This document shows positions 58,365 through 64,000 of a stretch of 64,000 nt of DNA, one piece after another (positions within the stretch are counted from its first letter, which is position 1; each line of letters starts with the position of its first letter). The stretch is taken from contig NZ_WKKE01000003.1 of NCBI RefSeq assembly GCF_009674775.1, positions 1-64,000 of the forward strand, written 5' to 3'. Below the pieces are notes generated by a model that worked only from the letters and a program-made list of their open reading frames with translations, did no database searches and had not been told where the DNA came from. The translations under genes were made by a program, and so were the position numbers. The DNA is from Flavobacterium sp. LC2016-23. GTDB lineage: Bacteria; Bacteroidota; Bacteroidia; Flavobacteriales; Flavobacteriaceae.

Positions 58365-60044
58365 ATGAGCTACTTAGACGATATATTAAAATCACGTCGC
58401 GATACCCGACATTTTACTGCTGATGAAGTCCCTGATGAAGTGATACAAAAAGCCTTACAGGCAGGACATTGGGCACCTTCTGTTGGACTGACGGATGCTA
58501 CAAAGTATTATATCGTCAAATCGGCAGCAGTTAAAAGCGCTATTAAAAATTTGTTTGCAGAGTATAATACAAAAGCAGCCGGACTGACCGACAATCCGGA
58601 GCAAAAAGAATTGTACAATTCACTAAAACTGGAAGCGATTGAAGAAGCACCCATCGGACTGATCATTGCTTACGACAGATCGGTTTTGAATCAGTTTTCG
58701 ATTGGAACGGTGGGCAGTAATGAAGCCGTTAAATTCAGTTCGGTTTGCGCTGCGCAAAACATCTGGCTTTCGCTTACGGAACAAGGTTATGGAATGGGAT
58801 GGGTTTCTATTTTGAATTATTATCAGTTTAAGAAAATAATCGATTTACCCGAAAACATGGAACCTCTTGGTTATTTCTGTATCGGAAAACCGGCTACCAA
58901 TTATGAGAATCAGCCCATGCTGCAGCAATTAAAATGGAAACAGAAATCGGAGGCTCCGGACTGTACGGAAATCAAAACTGTTGTAAAAGAGAAAGTTCCA
59001 AACTTTCAGTACAATTCTCAGGCTACGAATAAAAACAAAGTCACTTTCAGCCAGCTCTTACAGGAAAAAATCGATTCTAAAACCAAACCTGTTGGCGCTT
59101 TGGGTGTTTTAGAGGATTTAGCTTTTCAGATGGGAAGTGTCTTTGAAACCTTAAATCCAAAAATAAAAAACCCTAATATTGTCGTTTTTGCCGGAGATCA
59201 CGGCATTGCAAATCATGGTGTGAGTGCTTATCCGCAGGATGTTACACGACAGATGGTGAATAATTTTCTGGAAGGCGGCGCCGCCATAAATGTTTTCTGC
59301 CATCAAAATAATATTGCGTTATCGATTGTGGATTCCGGTGTGAATTATGATTTTCCCACCAATGCCAAATTGATTCCTGCCAAAATTGCAAAAGGAACCC
59401 AGTCTTTCCTGCATGTTCCCGCTATGAGCGAAACAGAACTGCAACTGTGTTTTGAAAAAGGAAAATCGATCGTAGCCGATATTGCCAAAACAGGCTGCAA
59501 CTGCATTGGTTTTGGTGAAATGGGAATCGGAAATACTTCAACGGCTGCTGTTTTGATGAGTCTGCTGACCGGTTTCCCCATCGAAGAATGCGTCGGAAAA
59601 GGAACAGGAGTTGAAGACGAAAAGTTACTTCAAAAACAAAACATACTCCAAAAGGCTCTTGAAAATTATTCAGGTCAGGACCAAATAAATGAGCAACTGG
59701 CTTATTTTGGAGGTTTTGAAATTATACAAATGGCAGGCGGAATGTTATCCGCTTACGATCACAAAATGCTGATTCTTGTGGATGGTTTTATTTGCAGTGT
59801 AGCTTTTTTAATTGCTTCCAAAATGAATCCGAACATTCAGGAGAATGCCGTTTTTTGTCATGTTTCAGCAGAGAATGCGCATCAGAAACTATTAAATTAT
59901 TTAGGCGCAAAACCCATTTTAAATTTAGATTTGCGTCTCGGAGAAGGAACGGGCTGTGCCATTGCTTTTCCTATTTTGAAATCAGCAGAAGCTTTTTTGA
60001 ATGAAATGGCTACTTTTGAAAATGCGGGGGTTAGCCGGAAGTAG
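58365..60044 (+). CDS. bluB-cobT: BluB-CobT fusion: dimethylbenzimidazole synthase / phosphoribosyltransferase
   Basis: A 559-residue two-domain enzyme. Residues about 1-200 are BluB-like (SRRDTRHFTADEVPDEVI, AGHWAPSVGLTDATKYYIV, GYGMGWVSIL), a flavin-dependent enzyme that cuts FMNH2 to 5,6-dimethylbenzimidazole. Residues about 225-555 are CobT (KIDSKTKPVGALGVLEDLAFQMG, FAGDHGI, GEMGIGNTSTAA, GTGVED, LRLGEGTGCAIAFP), which joins that base to ribose phosphate. The base is thus made and activated by one protein. ATG 58365 is preferred to an upstream TTG in repeat sequence. Confidence 0.94.
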   Translation: MSYLDDILKSRRDTRHFTADEVPDEVIQKALQAGHWAPSVGLTDATKYYIVKSAAVKSAIKNLFAEYNTKAAGLTDNPEQKELYNSLKLEAIEEAPIGLIIAYDRSVLNQFSIGTVGSNEAVKFSSVCAAQNIWLSLTEQGYGMGWVSILNYYQFKKIIDLPENMEPLGYFCIGKPATNYENQPMLQQLKWKQKSEAPDCTEIKTVVKEKVPNFQYNSQATNKNKVTFSQLLQEKIDSKTKPVGALGVLEDLAFQMGSVFETLNPKIKNPNIVVFAGDHGIANHGVSAYPQDVTRQMVNNFLEGGAAINVFCHQNNIALSIVDSGVNYDFPTNAKLIPAKIAKGTQSFLHVPAMSETELQLCFEKGKSIVADIAKTGCNCIGFGEMGIGNTSTAAVLMSLLTGFPIEECVGKGTGVEDEKLLQKQNILQKALENYSGQDQINEQLAYFGGFEIIQMAGGMLSAYDHKMLILVDGFICSVAFLIASKMNPNIQENAVFCHVSAENAHQKLLNYLGAKPILNLDLRLGEGTGCAIAFPILKSAEAFLNEMATFENAGVSRK

Positions 60045-60095
60045 GGAGTTTTCAATCTCAGTTTTCAGTCTCAGTTTTCAGTCTTATTTCCCAGT
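60045..60095. repeat. CTCAGTTTTCAGT word repeats
   Basis: TTTTCAATCTCAG, TTTTCAGTCTCAG and TTTTCAGTCTT in a row before cobS, akin to the spacer at 3353. Confidence 0.5.
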
Positions 60096-60121
60096 GTTTT
60101 ATTACAACAAATTATTTTTCA

Positions 60122-60919
60122 ATGAAAAAAGAACTACATATTTTTTTTACCGCTTTGATGTTTTATACCAGAATTCCATGTCCGAAAAACATTGATCACA
60201 ATCCGAATTACTTAAATAAAGCGACGCGATACTTTCCGCTAATTGGTTGGATTGTTGGAAGTATTTCTTTTCTGGCTTTTTATATTTTTTCTCTTTTTCT
60301 GTCAGCAGAAATTGCAGTGATTTTAGCAATTATTGCCTCCATCCTTACAACAGGTGCCTTTCATGAAGATGGTTTTGCAGATGTCTGCGATGGTTTTGGC
60401 GGAGGCTGGACCAAAGAAAAAATTCTGATGATTATGAAAGACAGTGCTATTGGCGCTTATGGTGCCATTGGTTTAGTTTTGCTTTTTTTATTGAAATTCA
60501 AACTGCTTTCAGCATCTGTTTTACTTTTTCAAACCGGCGATCCGTTTTCTGTTTTACTCATTTTCCTGTTGTTTGTTTCGGCTCATGCTTTGAGTCGACT
60601 GGCAGCCATAAGTATTATTTTTACACATGAATATTCAAGAGATGATGCTTCCAGCAAGAGTAAGCCGATTGCAAAAAGCAATACCTGGAAAGAAGTTTTG
60701 GGCGCTTTTTTCTTCGGATTAGTACCTTTGTTTGTTCTTTCGTATTTTAAATATCAGATCCTTTTGGTTTTACTTCCGGTTTTTCTGACCCGTTATTTTT
60801 TAGCCCGTTATTTCCAAAAATGGATTGACGGTTATACGGGAGATTGTCTCGGTGCTGCCCAGCAGGTTTGTGAGGTCATTTATTATTTAAGTATTCTTTT
60901 GGTATGGAAGTTTTTCTAG
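60122..60919 (+). CDS. cobS: Adenosylcobinamide-GDP ribazoletransferase (cobalamin synthase)
   Basis: A 265-residue inner-membrane enzyme joining alpha-ribazole to adenosylcobinamide-GDP, the last step of B12 nucleotide-loop assembly. It has about six membrane helices, the N-terminal block FFTALMFYTRIPCPK, and the metal-binding motif GAFHEDGFADVCDGFGGG. It overlaps cobC by 16 bp. Confidence 0.95.
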   Translation: MKKELHIFFTALMFYTRIPCPKNIDHNPNYLNKATRYFPLIGWIVGSISFLAFYIFSLFLSAEIAVILAIIASILTTGAFHEDGFADVCDGFGGGWTKEKILMIMKDSAIGAYGAIGLVLLFLLKFKLLSASVLLFQTGDPFSVLLIFLLFVSAHALSRLAAISIIFTHEYSRDDASSKSKPIAKSNTWKEVLGAFFFGLVPLFVLSYFKYQILLVLLPVFLTRYFLARYFQKWIDGYTGDCLGAAQQVCEVIYYLSILLVWKFF

Positions 60920-61440
60920 TACGTCACACGGAAACCACTTGCGAAAAAGGAATTTGCTACGGGCAGTCTGACGTTGGTCTGGCTGAACCCTATGACATTA
61001 TTTTCAAAAATATAACAGACCAATTACCTTCGGAAGCTATTCTTTTTTCAAGTCCCTTGCAGCGCTGTACTATTTTAGCCAGACACATTCAAAACCAGAT
61101 CAAAACCCTTTCGTACCAGGAAGACAGACGTCTAATGGAAATGAATTTTGGTGACTGGGAAATGAAAAACTGGAATAGTATTCCACCGGAAGAACTTAAT
61201 CCGTGGATGGAAGATTTTGTAAATATCGGTGCTTCAAATGGAGAATCTTTTGTAGAATTGCATGAACGGGTCGGTATTTTTTTAGCGGAGCAGCTTTCAA
61301 AAAAAACAGACACACCACGCATTATTGTTGCACATGCCGGTGTCATCAGAAGCATCCTTTGTCATCAGACTTCACTGCCTTTACAAGAGGCTTTCCAGAA
61401 CAAAGTCGATTTTGGACAGGTCATCAAAATAGAACTGTAA
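60904..61440 (+). CDS. cobC: Alpha-ribazole phosphatase
   Basis: A 178-residue histidine-phosphatase-family enzyme that removes phosphate from alpha-ribazole phosphate or from cobalamin phosphate. Catalytic His in LVRHTETTCEKGICYGQSDVGL, then SSPLQRC, the acid EMNFGDWE, and IIVAHAGVIRS. It is the last gene of the salvage operon. Confidence 0.92.
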   Translation: MEVFLVRHTETTCEKGICYGQSDVGLAEPYDIIFKNITDQLPSEAILFSSPLQRCTILARHIQNQIKTLSYQEDRRLMEMNFGDWEMKNWNSIPPEELNPWMEDFVNIGASNGESFVELHERVGIFLAEQLSKKTDTPRIIVAHAGVIRSILCHQTSLPLQEAFQNKVDFGQVIKIEL

Positions 61441-61482
61441 ACTTTGATTTGTTCAGAATTTAATTCAAAAAGTAAAACAAAT

Positions 61483-61514
61483 TTGAATATTCAATAATTT
61501 TAACTCTATCTTTG
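61483..61514 (+). promoter_or_regulatory. Promoter of the riboswitch-btuB-btuG operon
   Basis: TTG (61483-61485), a 21-bp spacer and TATCTTTG (61507-61514), just ahead of the riboswitch. Confidence 0.7.
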
Positions 61515-61521
61515 CACGCAA

Positions 61522-61703
61522 TTTAAGGTTGTGCTGGAATATACCAGACACATTAAAAGGGAATCAGGTAAAATCCTGAGCTGTACCCGCAACTGTAAGC
61601 TAAGTTCGTAAAGAACGCTTGTTGTTAACTACAAAGCCACTGCTCGCTCCGGCGGGTGGGAAGGTAAACAACAAGACGCAAGCCAGGAGACCTGCCTTTA
61701 TAA
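61522..61703 (+). promoter_or_regulatory. Cobalamin riboswitch
   Basis: A B12-sensing leader with the expected blocks in order: GGTTGTGCTGG, AAAGGGAATCAGGT, CTGAGCTGTACCCGCAACTGTA, AAGCCACTG, GGTGGGAAGG and the B12 box GCCAGGAGACCTGCC. A small hairpin near the end (ACTCT/AGAGT, about 61715-61732) could be the expression switch just before the btuB start at 61741. High B12 should turn the outer-membrane receptor off. Confidence 0.95.
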
Positions 61704-61740
61704 CGAATATCGAACTCTCGGGAAAAAGAGTGTAGAAATT

Positions 61741-63576
61741 ATGACTTTAAAAAAACGTTTTGCTTTTTGCCTGCTTTTGTTGTGCCAGATTCTTTTGGCG
61801 CAAAATGATTCTATTACCAGACTTAAAGAAGTTGTAGTATCGGATTCCAATCTTAAAAATTTCTCGAATACACAATCGGTTCAAAGACTGAGCGATTCGA
61901 TCATCAATAGAAATGCCCCTTCACTGACTTCTCTTTTAAATTACAATACGGTTATTTATTTTAAGGAAAATGGTCTTGGAATGACTTCTTCGCCTTCTTT
62001 CAGAGGAACTACTTCACAACAGACTGTAGTGGTCTGGAACGGGATCAACATCAACTCGCAACTTTTAGGACAGACTGATTTTAATACGATTTCGACCCGT
62101 GGTTTTAATTCTGTTGATGTAAAAGCCGGAGGCGGAAGTGTTGTTTACGGAAGCGGTGCCATTGGAGGAACGATACACTTAAACAATGACCTGAAGTTTA
62201 CGGATACTTTCAAAAATGATTTTCAGGTTTATTATGGCGAGTTCAATACTTTAAGTGCTGTTTATGGCATTACGGCCGCGACAAAAAAATGGAGTTTCGA
62301 TGCCAGTTTTACGCGAAACAGTTCTGACAATGATTTTAAATTTGTGGGTCAGGATGCCCATAACCTTAATGGAGAATATTACAACAATACACTTGATGCC
62401 GCAGTGGGTTTTAAAATCAACACCAAAAACAGTATTAAATTTTACAGCGAGATATACGATGGTGAACGTCATTTTTCATTAACCTCACCCAACGCGACCA
62501 AAACAAAATATCAGGATTATAATACCCGTAATTTACTAACGTGGAGCAGCGCTTTCAGCAAATTCGCTTCCAATCTGAGACTGGCCTACATTACCGAGCA
62601 TTATAATTATTTTGAAGATATCAACAGGGACGGATTTACCTCGGGAGGCGTTAAAAGTTTTATCGGAAAATATGATATTGATTACGAATTGTCTTCAAAA
62701 ATCAAAATCAGTACCATTTTAGATTATACCAAAAATGATGGAATTGGCTCCGGAATTGGCCGAAGCAGCCGCGAAATTGGCGGTGCAAGCCTTTTGTGGA
62801 AACACAATCTTACCGAAAAATGGAATTATGAAATGAGCGCCAGAAAAGAGGTTTCGGATGTTTATAAAAGTCCGGTGCTGTTTTCCGTGGGCTCGCGCTA
62901 TAATTTCTCCGATTTTTATCAGTTAAAATTCAATGTATCCAGAAACTACAGAGTGCCTACCTTCAATGATTTATATTGGGAAGGCAGCGGAAATCCGGAT
63001 TTAAAACCGGAGAGTTCTTACCAGGCAGAAATAGGGAATCAGTTTAGTTACAAGGATTTCCGACTGACGGTAACGGGTTACGGAATGAAAATCAAGGATA
63101 TGATTCGATGGCTGCCTAATAACTCCGGAAACTGGTCACCTGTAAATACGGATAAGGTTACCATCTATGGTGCTGAAGCCCTTTTAGGATGGAAGAAAAA
63201 CTTCAATAAACATACTTTTGATTTTAGCGGAACGTATGGCTACACGGTTTCATTAGATGACATAACAGACAAACAGCTTTTTTATGTTCCTTATCATAAA
63301 CTGACCGGATCACTGTCTTACTATTATAAAAAGTTCTCTGCCTATTATCAGATCATGTATACCGGAGAAATATTTACCACTTCTGATAACAACCCAAAAT
63401 ATATTCTGGATGCCTATAATGTTTCCAATATTGGAGCAGATTATAATTTCAGTAAAAAAAATACTTTCAAAGTTGGTATTAAAGCTGCCAATATCTGGAA
63501 TGAAAAATATGAAGCCCTTCCGAGCCGTTTTATGCCCGGGCGGAATTTAACTATTTATTTAAACCTTAATTATTAA
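61741..63576 (+). CDS. btuB: TonB-dependent cobalamin receptor, BtuB-like
   Basis: A 611-residue outer-membrane receptor: signal peptide (about 1-20), TonB-box region near LKEVVVSDSN, plug domain (about 45-160, with SFRGTTSQQTVVVWNGININ and GGGSVVYGSGAIGGTIHL), and a 22-stranded barrel ending in NLTIYLNLNY. The upstream cobalamin riboswitch and following BtuG-like lipoprotein fix B12 as the ligand. Confidence 0.93.
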   Translation: MTLKKRFAFCLLLLCQILLAQNDSITRLKEVVVSDSNLKNFSNTQSVQRLSDSIINRNAPSLTSLLNYNTVIYFKENGLGMTSSPSFRGTTSQQTVVVWNGININSQLLGQTDFNTISTRGFNSVDVKAGGGSVVYGSGAIGGTIHLNNDLKFTDTFKNDFQVYYGEFNTLSAVYGITAATKKWSFDASFTRNSSDNDFKFVGQDAHNLNGEYYNNTLDAAVGFKINTKNSIKFYSEIYDGERHFSLTSPNATKTKYQDYNTRNLLTWSSAFSKFASNLRLAYITEHYNYFEDINRDGFTSGGVKSFIGKYDIDYELSSKIKISTILDYTKNDGIGSGIGRSSREIGGASLLWKHNLTEKWNYEMSARKEVSDVYKSPVLFSVGSRYNFSDFYQLKFNVSRNYRVPTFNDLYWEGSGNPDLKPESSYQAEIGNQFSYKDFRLTVTGYGMKIKDMIRWLPNNSGNWSPVNTDKVTIYGAEALLGWKKNFNKHTFDFSGTYGYTVSLDDITDKQLFYVPYHKLTGSLSYYYKKFSAYYQIMYTGEIFTTSDNNPKYILDAYNVSNIGADYNFSKKNTFKVGIKAANIWNEKYEALPSRFMPGRNLTIYLNLNY

Positions 63577-63579
63577 AAC

Positions 63580-64000
63580 ATGAAATTAAAAAATCTTTAT
63601 TTAGGAATTATTGCCGCTACATTTTTATTTGCTTCTTGTAGCAGTAACGATGACACTCCCGAAGTTGAAGTTCCGTTAGGTGCTTATGAAAATGGCGTAT
63701 TCATTTTAAATGAAGGAAATTTTGGAACTCCTAATGCTTCTGTTTCCTATATTTCGAATGATTTGACTACGTTTCAAAACGATATTTTCAAGCTTGTAAA
63801 CCCTTCAATTGTTTTAGGAGATGTAGCGCAGTCCATGACTTTTAGCGGAGAGAAAGCTTTTATTGTAGTAAATAATTCCAATGAAGTTGAAGTAGTAAAT
63901 CGTTATACGTTTAAAAGTTTGGCTACTATTACTACAAAATTAGAAAACCCACGTTACAGTGTTGTTTTAAATGACAAACTGTACGTAACAAATGCTATTT
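63580..64000 (+). CDS. btuG: BtuG-like surface lipoprotein (beta-propeller), cut by window end
   Basis: Begins 3 bp after btuB and stays open to the window end, 140 codons. It has a lipoprotein signal (Cys20 in FLFASC), an acidic Ser/Asp linker, then GVFILNEGNFGTPNASVSYI and NRYTFKSLATITTKLENPRYSVVLNDKLYVTNA, the repeat style of YncE/DUF5074 seven-bladed propellers. BtuG proteins of Bacteroides bind B12 tightly on the surface and hand it to BtuB. The 3' part is missing. Confidence 0.82.
   Translation, partial: MKLKNLYLGIIAATFLFASCSSNDDTPEVEVPLGAYENGVFILNEGNFGTPNASVSYISNDLTTFQNDIFKLVNPSIVLGDVAQSMTFSGEKAFIVVNNSNEVEVVNRYTFKSLATITTKLENPRYSVVLNDKLYVTNAI

Noticed and set aside
1..64000. Insertion sequences, prophage or integrated elements
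   Set aside because: No transposase, integrase, phage structural gene, target-site duplication or tRNA-linked attachment site was found; composition and promoters look uniform.

Overview
The window looks like chromosomal DNA of a Flavobacterium-type bacterium (Bacteroidota, Flavobacteriaceae). The evidence is: AT-rich sequence; many promoters with the Bacteroidota -7 element TAnnTTTG (sometimes with TTG about 20 bp upstream) and no clear Shine-Dalgarno sites; a secreted nuclease with a type IX secretion C-terminal domain; a split transketolase; and intergenic spacers full of short word-like repeats. I see no prophage, insertion sequence, plasmid or CRISPR. This is mostly a housekeeping chromosome segment with two specialised gene clusters.

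Layout. 1-4.2 kb: an outward promoter at the left edge, a Flavo-1-like element, then thrS-infC-rpmI-rplT; infC appears to start at a rare ATA codon. 4.2-15.9 kb: a TonB_C-like secreted protein, a Crp/Fnr regulator with an AhpD-like partner, a three-gene signalling operon of two duplicated TPR histidine kinases (the second lacks the phospho-accepting His) and a response regulator, a secreted nuclease, a protein often mislabelled asparagine synthetase B, and a second two-component operon. 16.1-22.0 kb (minus strand): dnaB, accA, a DMT exporter overlapping lptG, and tgt without its usual zinc cysteines. 22.0-22.7 kb: a 65-bp tandem repeat and a second Flavo-1-like element. 22.7-28.7 kb: an acidic protein, split transketolase, FKBP lipoprotein, S4 protein, phosphoribosyltransferase, aroK, and a tRNA-Lys/Lys/Leu cluster. 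29-31.5 kb: an acyltransferase, a TPR protein and a KirBac channel.

31.6-40.2 kb is the most coherent system: a MerR/CarH-type regulator that keeps the cobalamin-binding residues, followed by crtI-crtB-crtZ, an SRPBCC protein, a photolyase, and (minus strand) an ABC1 kinase and a TetR-like gene divergent from a TIGR01777 epimerase. This is a light-response and photoprotection island. The crtI promoter holds 11-bp repeats like the CarH operator, and the divergent promoter at 39.24 kb carries the same half-sites at the same spacing.

40.2-53.9 kb: YceI, a small membrane protein, VOC, thioesterase, rmuC, a PrcB-like lipoprotein, an ECF sigma factor with a partner predicted to span from inner to outer membrane through five 33-residue repeats, MepB, a large T9SS nuclease, an acidic protein, rluE and trmL. 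54.0-64.0 kb is a vitamin B12 locus: btuF-btuC-btuD on the minus strand; on the plus strand a CWC/DUF5522 protein, cobU, a bluB-cobT fusion, cobS, cobC, then a cobalamin riboswitch controlling btuB and a BtuG-like surface lipoprotein cut by the window end. The B12 locus could supply the cofactor needed by the light sensor 25 kb away.

All names come from reading motifs and from memory of families; no searches were run.
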